Source of the DNA: Betaproteobacteria bacterium
GTDB lineage: Bacteria; Pseudomonadota; Gammaproteobacteria; Burkholderiales; Burkholderiaceae_C
Length of the DNA stretch: 62,843 nt
Direction: 5' to 3'
Assembly (NCBI GenBank): GCA_009921265.1
Contig: RFYV01000011.1
Location: 1-62,843 of the forward strand
In this document: one piece after another, positions 42,994 to 51,946 of the stretch
Layout of the letters: every line of letters starts with the position of its first letter
Numbering within the stretch: the first letter of the stretch is position 1
Made by a program: the position numbers and the translations under genes
The notes under the pieces: model-generated
Databases searched by the model: none
What the model saw: only the letters and a program-made list of their open reading frames with translations
What the model was told of the DNA's origin: nothing

Positions 42994-43411
42994 GATTTTA
43001 GTCGTTAATTGCTGTTAATTTTGTGCAGATTCGTCTTGCATTTGCGACTGGCCATTTTGCAAATATATTTTGTTGGCATGAATAAATCTTTGCAACCACG
43101 TGACATAGGTATCGATCGGTTGTACAACTTCGATTTTTTACTCTAACTTCTTTTTTCTTAATGAGCGATAAATAGTGTCGAGTTGTGATTGCTGGGTAAT
43201 CATTTCTTATATTCTCGACCCTCAGTTGGAACATTAACTATTATGATTTATTTTAAGAAATTTAAATAATTACTTTATTTTTAATTAATTTTTAATATTA
43301 TTTCTTTTGTATCTTAAAATTTATTTTTTTTGATAAAATAATTGCTAAAAATGAGCTGTGGCACACTCCATTGCCATTGATTAACCCTACAAACAAACAG
43401 GAAACAAGTCC
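42970..43411. other. AT-rich intergenic region
   Basis: The only gap over 300 bases. Its left half holds a minus-strand stretch (43015-43137) encoding about 40 residues ending QSQMQDESAQN that looks protein-like but is cut by a stop upstream: a possible gene remnant. The right half (43240-43345) is almost pure A/T with several T and A runs. I see no RNA gene, no repeat array and no DnaA boxes. The patatin promoter must lie here. Confidence 0.6.
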
Positions 43412-44494
43412 ATGCAAGCACTGCAAATTTATGCAGGTCCAAAAGCCAAAGAACATATACAAATCAATGGCTTACAACCAGAACATATCGGGGTTATTCC
43501 TGGCGCTGCGGGTGGCCCAAAGGGCCTCATATTGGGTCCACTGGATCGATTTATCTTTGGCAAATGGTTGGCGAGAAGCCGACAGTCGGTCGATTTAGTG
43601 GGTGCGTCTATCGGCGCGTGGCGCATGGCAACGGCTTGTATGGCGGAACCCGAAAAAGCATTGCTAAAACTTGAGCACGACTATATCCACCAAGACTATG
43701 TCAACTATCAGGGGCACAAAGCAAACCCCGCCGAAATCAGCGAGGCTTTTAGAAAAAATTTAAACCATTTCTATGGCGACCATATTCAAGAGGTCATGAA
43801 CCATTCGCGTTATCGACTGCACGTAATCACGTCATTGGGAAAGTTCATACTCAATCAAAACAAACCTTGGCGAATGTCATTGGGGTATATGGGCGCATTC
43901 ATCACCAATGCCGTCCACAGACCCGCCATGTCTTTTTGGCTTGAGCGTGTTGTATTCTCAAGTCCATTTTTAACTCAACCCCAGCCCTTACCCTTTGCAA
44001 CCCATGATTACAAAACGCAACAAGTGGCTTTATCAGCAAATAATTTTATGGATGCGATTCAAGGCTCTTGCTCTATTCCTTTTGTCACACAGCCCGTCAT
44101 TGACATTGCAGGCGCTCCTTCAGGGCCTTATTGGGACGGTGGTATCACAGACTACCATTTGCATTTGGATTACCGTGCATCCACAGGTCTTACCTTGTAT
44201 CCACATTTTCAAAAAGAAGTGATTCCTGGATGGTTGGATAAAAAATTCAAACATCGACACGGTTCCACTGCATTTTTAGACAAAACAATACTTTTAGCGC
44301 CCAACCCAGATTGGGTTAAAAAATTACCCAATGGCAAATTACCCGATCGCTCCGACTTTAGAACATACGGGCATGATTTAAAGGCACGTGTACAAATTTG
44401 GCAAATAGCCACATCAGCTGCGGTACAGATGGCCGAAGAATTTGAAGATTGGCTGCGACGCCCTGATCTCAAGCAAGTTTTGGATTTGGCGTAA
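43412..44494 (+). CDS. patatin-like phospholipase family protein
   Basis: 360-aa Ser-Asp dyad hydrolase. The oxyanion loop GAAGGPKGLILG, nucleophile Ser66 in VGASIGAWR and Asp242 in YWDGGITDYH are all present. No signal peptide. Probably acts on lipids or acyl esters in the cytoplasm. An AGGAAA ribosome site lies before the ATG. It follows the catabolic operon after an AT-rich gap, so it is likely a separate unit. Confidence 0.88.
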   Translation: MQALQIYAGPKAKEHIQINGLQPEHIGVIPGAAGGPKGLILGPLDRFIFGKWLARSRQSVDLVGASIGAWRMATACMAEPEKALLKLEHDYIHQDYVNYQGHKANPAEISEAFRKNLNHFYGDHIQEVMNHSRYRLHVITSLGKFILNQNKPWRMSLGYMGAFITNAVHRPAMSFWLERVVFSSPFLTQPQPLPFATHDYKTQQVALSANNFMDAIQGSCSIPFVTQPVIDIAGAPSGPYWDGGITDYHLHLDYRASTGLTLYPHFQKEVIPGWLDKKFKHRHGSTAFLDKTILLAPNPDWVKKLPNGKLPDRSDFRTYGHDLKARVQIWQIATSAAVQMAEEFEDWLRRPDLKQVLDLA

Positions 44495-44500
44495 AAAGCA

Positions 44501-45358
44501 TCAAAGCTTAAGGCTCATTTCGATATGTTCAATTCCCGCCTCTAAAAACACATCGCCACGTCTTTGAAAGCCTTGTCGTCGATAAAAATTTTCTGCGCTC
44601 AGTTGTGCATGCAACACCGCTTCTTGATCACCTCGATCACGCGCAAGACTCACTATTTTTTGCAAAATAATATCGCCAAATTGTTGCCCGCGCATTCGTT
44701 CAATAACCGCCATGCGACCGATTTGTGCAACGCGCGGGGAGGGTTGAAGCAATCGACCCGTTGCAATGGGCAAACCCATTCCATTACAAGCCACCACATG
44801 CACGGCGCCGTCATCCCACTTGTCCCACTCTTCTTCTTGAGAGATTTTTTGTTCTTCAACAAAAACCTGAGTTCGAATAGACACAGCCATTTTTTTCATC
44901 GAAGTCCAATCGCCCACACGAAGTTGGAGTGACGATTGACCTTCTTCGTAGCCGCTGATCGTGCTGCGCAAAATATCGGGAATGGGCTTGGATGTTTGCG
45001 TTTGCGGATCGGCATAAACATAAACCAACTCACCCGTGATCAAGAGTTGATCGCCTTTAAAAATTCCACCCGTAAAAGTCATGGATGAATTGCCCATGCG
45101 CGAACACTTCATTCCTACATGGAGTAGTTCGTCGTAACGAGCCGATCCTTTGTATTCCAACCCCGCTTTGACGACGTACAAATCACCGCCGAGTTCATGA
45201 AGCGCCTCTTCGTAGGGGAGTGCCAATGCACGCCAATAATCTGCAATGGCTGTATCAAAATACATCAAGTAGTGGCCATTGAAAACAATTTTTTGCATAT
45301 CAATTTCTGCCCAACGCACACGCAGCGTATGAAAAAATCGAAAATCTTTTCTGTCCAT
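44501..45358 (-). CDS. fusion of YbgC/FadM-type thioesterase and GNAT acetyltransferase
   Basis: 285 aa in two domains. Residues 1-140 are a 4-hydroxybenzoyl-CoA-thioesterase-like hotdog: RVRWAEIDMQKIVFNGHYLMYFD with catalytic Asp20. Residues about 145-285 are a GNAT acyltransferase (FVEEQKISQEEEWD; RMAVIERMRGQQFGDIILQKI acetyl-CoA loop; YRRQGFQRRGDVFLEAGIEH). The fusion could link CoA-ester handling to acetyl transfer, but substrates are unknown. Ends six bases from the convergent patatin gene. Confidence 0.87.
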   Translation of the reverse strand: MDRKDFRFFHTLRVRWAEIDMQKIVFNGHYLMYFDTAIADYWRALALPYEEALHELGGDLYVVKAGLEYKGSARYDELLHVGMKCSRMGNSSMTFTGGIFKGDQLLITGELVYVYADPQTQTSKPIPDILRSTISGYEEGQSSLQLRVGDWTSMKKMAVSIRTQVFVEEQKISQEEEWDKWDDGAVHVVACNGMGLPIATGRLLQPSPRVAQIGRMAVIERMRGQQFGDIILQKIVSLARDRGDQEAVLHAQLSAENFYRRQGFQRRGDVFLEAGIEHIEMSLKL

Positions 45359-45370
45359 GATCGAACCCTG

Positions 45371-46282
45371 TTATATATCTTCTAAAAGCGGGTAGGGCAG
45401 ATCTTGCAACTGCAACGCATCGCCCTGTAACGATCCCAAATGCAAAGAGCCTTGTAGCGTGGCCTGCGTTTGCAAGGAAACAATGGCAGCAAATTGATTG
45501 CGCCAACTCGCTGCTTGAACAACCATTCCACAAGGTTGCAAGGGGTCATGGGAAGAAAAAATCTCTTGTCCCGATTGAAAAGGCGATGGCCCGTGAACAA
45601 TAAATGCCCTTCGTTTGAGTGTGCCCCTGAATTGACTTCGAGCAACCACTTCTTGACCCGGGTAACAACCTTTTTTAAAGTTAACACCGCCTACCGATTC
45701 ATAGTTGAGCATTTGCGGCACAAAGGCTTCGAAACAGGCCACATCTAACATAGCAACACCGCTGTGAACATCGGCCCAAAGCCATGCGTCCAGATCGACG
45801 GAGGGTCCTATGGGCAACACGCCTGCGGGTGCAATGCACAAGACTCTTGCTAACCCAAGCGATGGATAAAGCGAGATCATATCGGTTGATGCGAAAACTT
45901 GATGACGCCAAGGCGGCGAGTCGTGCATCAAATCTGATGCGGTTTTACCGATACATCCCGAAATAGAAAATTCTTGTGAAGCGTCAGTGAGTTTGACTTT
46001 GCTGCGTAACACAAACATCGACAAGCGCTTGAGCGTTTGAGGCAACAAAGACAAATCACAAATCAACAAAATCTCTTCGGCATTTTTTTTAATCCCTAAA
46101 AAAGAGGCTTGTATTCGACCCTTGGCATTGCAAAATGCAGCAAGTCTGGATTCGCCCTCTTGAATCATTAAAAAATCTTGAGTCAGTTGATTGTGCAAAA
46201 AATTTGCGGCATCCACGCCTTGGGATTTGATGACGCCCAAGTGGGAAAGAGTCGTTTTTCCGTTATAAATAAAATTTTGCAT
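45371..46282 (-). CDS. ygfZ: folate-binding protein YgfZ
   Basis: GcvT-like tetrahydrofolate-binding protein that supports iron-sulfur cluster enzymes. The diagnostic motif KKGCYPGQEVVARSQFRG is present near residue 215, and the N-terminal LGVIKSQGVDAANFLHNQLTQDF is family-like. The frame begins at a GTG upstream, but ATG 46282 (MQNFIYNG) is the better start; 303 aa. Divergent from mltG, the usual Burkholderiales arrangement. Confidence 0.93.
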   Translation of the reverse strand: MQNFIYNGKTTLSHLGVIKSQGVDAANFLHNQLTQDFLMIQEGESRLAAFCNAKGRIQASFLGIKKNAEEILLICDLSLLPQTLKRLSMFVLRSKVKLTDASQEFSISGCIGKTASDLMHDSPPWRHQVFASTDMISLYPSLGLARVLCIAPAGVLPIGPSVDLDAWLWADVHSGVAMLDVACFEAFVPQMLNYESVGGVNFKKGCYPGQEVVARSQFRGTLKRRAFIVHGPSPFQSGQEIFSSHDPLQPCGMVVQAASWRNQFAAIVSLQTQATLQGSLHLGSLQGDALQLQDLPYPLLEDI

Positions 46283-46327
46283 GGGTGAATTATCATCGGA
46301 GTTGAGAACTAGCACAGGAATAGGGTT

Positions 46328-47347
46328 GTGAAGAAGTTTTTAAAACGGTTGATCGCTTTGAGCGTGGTCTCGATGGGCTTGGCGATAGGTGCCATTGGGC
46401 TTTGGGCGACCCAACCCTTAGCTCTCAAATCACAGGTTGTCGATGTGTCCATTGAACCCGGCACGTCGGTTCGAGCGATCAGTCAACTTGTCTCCAATGC
46501 AGGGGTCGATGTCTCGCCCACAATTTTGTATTACTTCTTCAAACTCAGCGGTCAATCTCGGCAACTGCGCGCAGGCAGTTATGAGCTCACCCTTCCCATC
46601 AGTCCATGGGATTTGTTACAAAAATTAGCCCGCGGCGATGAAAACTTAAAAGCCGTGACTCTGATTGAAGGCTGGACATTTAAGCAATGGCGGCAAGCAC
46701 TCAATCAATCGGAGTTCATCAAACACGATACCAAACCCCTGAGTGACACAGAAATCATGGCACTTTTGGGTCGTACTGACGTGCCAGCCGAAGGGCGCTT
46801 TTATCCAGATACCTATACCTACGGCAAAGGCACATCCGACAAAGAAATTTTGCGACGCTCGCTCAAAGCCATGGATCAAAAATTGGCAGACGCGTGGAAA
46901 CAAAAAGATGCCAACTCGGTTTTAAAAGATCCCTACGACGTATTGATACTGGCCAGCATTATTGAAAAAGAAACGGGCAAAGCCAGTGACCGTTTTTTTA
47001 TTTCAAGTGTTTTTCATAACCGATTAAAAATTGACATGCCGCTTCAAACCGACCCCACAGTGATTTACGGCATGGGAGATGCTTTTGACGGCAACTTGAG
47101 ACGCATCGATTTGCGCACCGACCATCCTTGGAACACTTACACCCGAAAAGGCATGCCGCCCACACCCATTGCCATGCCAGGCAAAGAGTCATTGATGGCA
47201 GCGGTTCAGCCCGCCACCAGTAAATCACTGTACTTTGTGGCGCGTGGGGACGGCTCAAGTCAATTCAGCGACAATCTTGAAGATCACAATGCGGCGGTTC
47301 AGCGTTTTATTTTGAACAAAAATAAAACCAGCACTTCACAAAAATAA
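46328..47347 (+). CDS. mltG: endolytic transglycosylase MltG
   Basis: Membrane-anchored enzyme that cuts new glycan strands and so limits their length. GTG start; one N-terminal membrane helix (residues about 7-28), then a LysM-like part ([17 protein letters not shown]) and the YceG domain with catalytic Glu213 in ASIIEKETG, plus [11 protein letters not shown] and [17 protein letters not shown]. 339 aa. First gene of mltG-tmk-holB-tatD. Confidence 0.95.
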   Translation: MKKFLKRLIALSVVSMGLAIGAIGLWATQPLALKSQVVDVSIEPGTSVRAISQLVSNAGVDVSPTILYYFFKLSGQSRQLRAGSYELTLPISPWDLLQKLARGDENLKAVTLIEGWTFKQWRQALNQSEFIKHDTKPLSDTEIMALLGRTDVPAEGRFYPDTYTYGKGTSDKEILRRSLKAMDQKLADAWKQKDANSVLKDPYDVLILASIIEKETGKASDRFFISSVFHNRLKIDMPLQTDPTVIYGMGDAFDGNLRRIDLRTDHPWNTYTRKGMPPTPIAMPGKESLMAAVQPATSKSLYFVARGDGSSQFSDNLEDHNAAVQRFILNKNKTSTSQK

Positions 47348-47354
47348 TTATTTC

Positions 47355-48023
47355 ATGACCCTAGGTTTATTCATCAGTTTCGAAGGTATCGATGGAGCGG
47401 GCAAATCCACGCATGTGGAAGCCTTGGCGCAGGCTTTTAAACAAGCAAAGCGACGAGTCACACTCACGCGCGAGCCTGGGGGCACACCGCTGGCCGAAAA
47501 GCTTAGAAACATGGTTTTAAACGATGCGATGGATCCACTCACCGAGGCACTCTTGATCTTTGCGGCAAGGCGCGATCATTTAAAAAATGTGATTGAACCC
47601 GCACTTGAGCGAGGTGATGTGGTGTTGTGCGATCGATTCACGGACGCCACATTTGCCTATCAAGGATATGGGCGCCAATTCAATTTAGAAGTGCTGTCAC
47701 AACTCGAGCGCTGGGTTCAACAGATTGAAAGTTCAGATCAACTGCATCAACCCGATATGACTTTGTGGTTTGCACTCGACCCCTCGATTGCGGCCCAACG
47801 TTTGGTGGGCGCACGCGTCCCCGATCGCTTTGAATCTCAGCCGATTGATTTTTTTAAACAAGTTCATCGAGGCTATCAAAACCGAATGAATGAGTCGCCC
47901 CAGCGTTTTGCTCAGATCAATGCCGACCAAACAAAAGAGCAAGTTTGGGATGATGTAGCTTCAACCCTGATTCAAAAACAATGGCTCTCGGCGCATGATT
48001 TTTCAAATACAGGACACGCCTAA
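47355..48023 (+). CDS. tmk: thymidylate kinase
   Basis: Phosphorylates dTMP to dTDP. P-loop [11 protein letters not shown] at the N-terminus, [11 protein letters not shown], and the DRx motif [16 protein letters not shown]; ending [12 protein letters not shown]. 222 aa, complete. Its stop overlaps the holB start (TAATG). Confidence 0.97.
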   Translation: MTLGLFISFEGIDGAGKSTHVEALAQAFKQAKRRVTLTREPGGTPLAEKLRNMVLNDAMDPLTEALLIFAARRDHLKNVIEPALERGDVVLCDRFTDATFAYQGYGRQFNLEVLSQLERWVQQIESSDQLHQPDMTLWFALDPSIAAQRLVGARVPDRFESQPIDFFKQVHRGYQNRMNESPQRFAQINADQTKEQVWDDVASTLIQKQWLSAHDFSNTGHA

Positions 48024-49021
48024 TGAGTGCGTTATTGGCTCCTTGGCTCAAGCGCCAGCTGATTGATTTAAGTTCTCAAAAAGGTCACGCTTGGTTGCTT
48101 CAAGGCCCCTCAGGGTTGGGGCAATACCAACTCGGACTTGAATTGGCCAAAACTTGGTTGTGCCATCAACCCACACAGGATGGTGCTTGCGGTGTGTGTC
48201 CCAGTTGCCATCAAATCGACGTTCACACGCACGCCGATTTATGCGTCTTAATGCCAGAAACGTGGATGCTCGACCACGAATGGCCTTTGAGCGAAAAAGC
48301 CCAAGAAGATTTAGAAAATAAAAAACGAAAGCCCAGCTCTGAAATTCGTGTCGACGATTTAAGAAATATGGTGGCATTTACTCAGCTCACACAATCAGGG
48401 CCCAAGTCTCAAGTTGTTTTGATTTATCCAGCCGATCGCATGAATACGATATCGGCTAATACTTTGCTCAAGTCTTTAGAAGAGCCCGCTGGCAACACAC
48501 GATTCATTTTGGCCACGGATAGCGCGCATCAATTGTTGCCCACCATCCGCAGTCGCTGTCAATTTCATTCGTTGCAGTGGCCAAGCTTAGAGGAATCCAT
48601 TGCTTGGTTAATTGGGCAAGGTCTTAAAAAAGAAGACGCCGAAGTGCTTTTACGCGCCAGCGGCGGGCGTCCCGATGATGCCTTGCAATTTCATCACATG
48701 GGACTCAAGGCCTCTACTTGGTCTGGTTTGCCGCAATCCATTGCCAAAGGTGAAATCAAAAGTCTGAGCGACTTTTCACCTACTCAAGTAGTTGAAATTT
48801 TGCAAAAAATATGTCATGACGCACTCATTCATTTTCAAGGCTTGCAACCTCGTTATTTTTTAAATAAAGATTTACCCGCATCCAAAAATTTTAATGCGCT
48901 GAGCCAATGGTCCAAAGATTTGATGCAAATCTCTAAAACCGCCGACCATCCCTTCCAAGCGGGCTTGATGCTAGAGGCCTTGGTGTCACAAGCCCAGCGC
49001 GCGCTGATTTCAAAAGTTTGA
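48023..49021 (+). CDS. holB: DNA polymerase III subunit delta'
   Basis: Clamp-loader subunit with an AAA+ fold (332 aa). The P-loop is degenerate (GPSGLGQYQLG, no Lys), normal for delta'. The zinc module (CHQPTQDGACGVCPSC) and sensor-1 region LLKSLEEPAGNTRFILATD are present, along with TIRSRCQFH. Coupled to tmk. No pilZ gene lies between holB and tatD, unlike in Pseudomonas. Confidence 0.95.
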   Translation: MSALLAPWLKRQLIDLSSQKGHAWLLQGPSGLGQYQLGLELAKTWLCHQPTQDGACGVCPSCHQIDVHTHADLCVLMPETWMLDHEWPLSEKAQEDLENKKRKPSSEIRVDDLRNMVAFTQLTQSGPKSQVVLIYPADRMNTISANTLLKSLEEPAGNTRFILATDSAHQLLPTIRSRCQFHSLQWPSLEESIAWLIGQGLKKEDAEVLLRASGGRPDDALQFHHMGLKASTWSGLPQSIAKGEIKSLSDFSPTQVVEILQKICHDALIHFQGLQPRYFLNKDLPASKNFNALSQWSKDLMQISKTADHPFQAGLMLEALVSQAQRALISKV

Positions 49022-49027
49022 TCGAAC

Positions 49028-49816
49028 ATGTTTGTTGATTCTCATTGTCATTTGAATTTTCCAGAGTTAATGCAAAATCTCTCCAGCATTCGTGCGGCAA
49101 TGGCCGAGGCTCAGGTAAATCGTGCGCTGGTTATCAGCACCAAGCTGGAAACCTTTGACGCCGTCCACCAGCTAGCTGTCGACTACGACAATTTTTGGTG
49201 CACCATTGGCGTTCACCCCGATGAAGAAGACGTTCAAGAACCGACTTTGCTTGACCTGACCGATCGCGCCAAACGTGCACGCGTCATCGGTATTGGAGAG
49301 ACAGGCCTTGATTACTACCGCATCCGTGAGCGCACTTACGAACAAATGGAGTGGCAACGCGAGCGATTTCGGATTCATATACAAGCCGCACAAGCCACGC
49401 GCTTGCCCCTGGTGATACATACCCGTAGCGCATCGGCCGATACGCTAAGCATCCTCAAGGAAGAGGGCGAAGACGGCACGACAAACAGTGCAGGCGGTGT
49501 ATTCCACTGCTTTACAGAAACCATGGAGGTGGCACGTGCCGCCCTTGATTTGGGGTTTTACATTTCTTTCTCTGGCATCGTGACCTTTAAAAATGCCAAA
49601 GACCTGCAAGAGGTGGCTCGATTTGTTCCTATGGATCGCATGTTGATAGAAACGGACAGCCCATACTTGGCACCAACGCCACATCGAGGAAAAACTAATT
49701 CACCTGCTTTGGTTCCATGGGTTGCGCATCAATTGGCCATCCTCAAAGACACGAATGTCGAAACAATCGCACACCAAACGACCCAAAATTTTAATACTTT
49801 ATTTAAACCCCAATAA
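49028..49816 (+). CDS. TatD family metal-dependent DNase
   Basis: 262-aa TIM-barrel hydrolase. Metal-site motifs: DSHCHLNF at the N-terminus, CTIGVHPDEE, GIGETGLDYY, LPLVIHTRSA, VFHCFTE and ETDSPYLAPTPHRG. Related enzymes act as 3'-5' exonucleases in quality control. Starts six bases after holB and ends four bases before the ankyrin gene. Confidence 0.95.
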   Translation: MFVDSHCHLNFPELMQNLSSIRAAMAEAQVNRALVISTKLETFDAVHQLAVDYDNFWCTIGVHPDEEDVQEPTLLDLTDRAKRARVIGIGETGLDYYRIRERTYEQMEWQRERFRIHIQAAQATRLPLVIHTRSASADTLSILKEEGEDGTTNSAGGVFHCFTETMEVARAALDLGFYISFSGIVTFKNAKDLQEVARFVPMDRMLIETDSPYLAPTPHRGKTNSPALVPWVAHQLAILKDTNVETIAHQTTQNFNTLFKPQ

Positions 49817-49820
49817 GTAT

Positions 49821-50471
49821 ATGAAGTACTTCAAATTTATTCCATATCTATTTGTTTTAACTCACCTAAATACAAGTACGGCATCATCTTTTGATGATTT
49901 TTTTAAAGCGATTGAGTTTGATCAACCACAGCCGATTGAATACTTGCTCAAAAGAGGATTTGACGCCAATACACCCAACGAACAAGGTCAAATTGGCTTG
50001 CATATCGCCATCAACAAAGGATCCAATAAGGTTGCAAAGGTTTTGATTGAATGGCCCAAAACACAATTGAGTCAAATCAACCCCGATGGTGAATCCGCAT
50101 TGATGTTTGCCGCCTATATCAACAACCTTGATTTAGCCAAGCACTTAATCAACCGTGGCGCCGATGTCAACAAAACGGGTTGGACACCGCTTCACTATGC
50201 AGCGACGAATGGGCACATTGCGATGGCAAGACTTCTCTTAGAACACCACGCTTATATCGACTCACCCTCACCAAATGGGACGACGCCCCTGATGATGGCA
50301 GCTCAATACGGCACACCCCTCATTTGTAAATTATTGTTAGAAGAGGGCGCAGACCCAACAATCCAAAATCAAAAAGGCCTCACCGCCATCGACTTTGCAA
50401 AACTTGGAGAAAAAAAGGACTCTATTGCGTATTTAGAATCCTTTGTCCACGCTTGGAATAGCAAAAAATAG
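49821..50471 (+). CDS. exported ankyrin-repeat protein
   Basis: 216 aa. An N-terminal hydrophobic stretch (MKYFKFIPYLFVLTHLNTST) suggests export. About five ankyrin repeats follow: GQIGLHIAINKG, GESALMFAAYIN, GWTPLHYAATNG, GTTPLMMAAQYG and GLTAIDFAKLG. The frame is open further upstream inside tatD, but ATG 49821 begins the signal. An ankyrin gene after tatD is usual in this group; its role is unknown. Confidence 0.88.
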   Translation: MKYFKFIPYLFVLTHLNTSTASSFDDFFKAIEFDQPQPIEYLLKRGFDANTPNEQGQIGLHIAINKGSNKVAKVLIEWPKTQLSQINPDGESALMFAAYINNLDLAKHLINRGADVNKTGWTPLHYAATNGHIAMARLLLEHHAYIDSPSPNGTTPLMMAAQYGTPLICKLLLEEGADPTIQNQKGLTAIDFAKLGEKKDSIAYLESFVHAWNSKK

Positions 50472-50490
50472 CAACATCACATAAAACATC

Positions 50491-50904
50491 ATGCAACCTT
50501 TTCACCTCGCATTTCCCGTTACGTGCCTCGCAAAAGCACGCGCCTTTTATGGCGATTTATTAGGTTGCCCAGAGGGTCGATCGTCCAAAGAATGGGTCGA
50601 TTTAAACTTTTATGGCCATCAAATCGTGGCGCATTTAAGCCCATCTGAAGCCGGTCATAACAACACCAGCGCTGTTGATGGACAAAACGTTCCTGTAAGG
50701 CATTTTGGAATGATCCTCACCATGGATCAATGGAACTCATTGGCTCACAAATTAAAAGCCGTCAACACTCAATTCATCATCGAACCTTATATTCGTTTCA
50801 AAGGTGAAGTTGGTGAGCAAGCTACCATGTTTTTTTTAGATCCATGTGGCAACGCCATTGAGTTCAAAGCGTTTGCGGATCAGCATCTGTTATTTGCCAA
50901 ATAA
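50491..50904 (+). CDS. VOC (glyoxalase/dioxygenase-like) family protein
   Basis: 137-aa vicinal oxygen chelate protein. FHLAFPVTCLAKARAFYGDLLG opens the first beta-alpha-beta module; metal-type residues appear in FHLAF (His), VRHFGMIL (His) and GNAIEFKAF (Glu). Substrate unknown; glyoxalase, dioxygenase and resistance functions all exist in this fold. Closely follows the ankyrin gene. Confidence 0.87.
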   Translation: MQPFHLAFPVTCLAKARAFYGDLLGCPEGRSSKEWVDLNFYGHQIVAHLSPSEAGHNNTSAVDGQNVPVRHFGMILTMDQWNSLAHKLKAVNTQFIIEPYIRFKGEVGEQATMFFLDPCGNAIEFKAFADQHLLFAK

Positions 50905-51007
50905 AAGGCGTGGCTTTGTTGCCGAAAGAATCCAACCCTATGATTTAAAATAATATTTATTAGTTTACATAATACACATCGTAGAAACAAATTAAATGAT
51001 ATTCCGA

Positions 51008-51937
51008 TTAGTGCCCGATAGCACCCCACATCAAAAACGCCTCATTGCCGTCGATATGAAAGTTAACTTTGGCGCCCACTGGCAGGCATACCTTGGTGGA
51101 CACATGACCCATCGGAAATCCTGTGACAACAGGAATCTTGAGATGGCTTTGAAGAAACTGAACGACGTTGTATAAATCAAAACCTTTGTCGTGATCAATC
51201 AATGTGTAATCGGTAAAGGATCCCAAAACGATGGCTTTTTGTTTGACCAAAATTCCAGCGTTTAAGAGTTGCGTCAACAATCTTTCGATTTTGTATGGAT
51301 GCTCGCCGACGTCTTCAAAAAACAAAACACCGTTCTCGACCTTGGGCAAATAGGGCGTCCCCACAAGGCTTGCAAATACCGCCAAGTTTCCACCCCAAAG
51401 CGTGGCATTTTTGGCCACCACGCCAGATGGTTTGATCTTCAAGGTTTTGAGGTTTTGGGCAGGAACACGCCAACCCAAACCTTCGGATTGACCCAAAGTC
51501 ACATCTTCAAAACACGCTTGCATGATGTCATCAACCTTGGGGGGTCCAAAATCAAATATCAGATGCGGTCCTGCCCAAGTCATTGCATCAATTTGTGACA
51601 TCAACGCCATTTGCATGGACGTGAAATCGCTGTGGCCCATCCATTGCGTACCTTGCCGCATCGACTTGAGGATGGCTTTGTATGGAAGTTTGGGCAATAA
51701 ACGCGTTAAGCCATAGCCGCCACGACTCATCATGGTGATATCTGCGCCGCTGGCGGCCGCGCGTGAGATTGCAGATAAACGCGTTGCGTCATCACCCGCA
51801 AAACGCAAATGGCTGTTAAGCGCATCGGGGTCGATTTCGACTGAATGCCCCATGCCTTTGAGGTGTGCCACCCCACGCAAAAAACCCGCTTTGTCACGAA
51901 CTGCACCCGATGGAGAATAAATATAAATGTTTGACAT
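51008..51937 (-). CDS. ldcA: LD-carboxypeptidase (S66 family)
   Basis: Cytoplasmic murein-recycling peptidase that removes the terminal D-Ala from tetrapeptides; 309 aa. Nucleophile Ser lies in MGHSDFTSMQMAL, the conserved SRGGYGLTRLLP precedes it, and Glu/His of the triad are in LFFEDVGEHPYKIERLL and GFPMGHVSTKVCLPVG. MccF-type peptidases share the fold, but position beside tadA and length favour LdcA. Confidence 0.92.
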   Translation of the reverse strand: MSNIYIYSPSGAVRDKAGFLRGVAHLKGMGHSVEIDPDALNSHLRFAGDDATRLSAISRAAASGADITMMSRGGYGLTRLLPKLPYKAILKSMRQGTQWMGHSDFTSMQMALMSQIDAMTWAGPHLIFDFGPPKVDDIMQACFEDVTLGQSEGLGWRVPAQNLKTLKIKPSGVVAKNATLWGGNLAVFASLVGTPYLPKVENGVLFFEDVGEHPYKIERLLTQLLNAGILVKQKAIVLGSFTDYTLIDHDKGFDLYNVVQFLQSHLKIPVVTGFPMGHVSTKVCLPVGAKVNFHIDGNEAFLMWGAIGH

Positions 51938-51946
51938 GTTAAAAAT

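Noticed and set aside
42998..43234. 78-aa minus-strand open frame in the AT-rich gap
   Set aside because: Composition is unlike a real protein (Cys- and Arg-rich, mixed), no ribosome site, and a different frame looks more protein-like.
43240..43345. AT-rich stretch considered as a replication origin
   Set aside because: No DnaA boxes, iterons or replication genes nearby; it is more likely ordinary intergenic DNA or gene decay.
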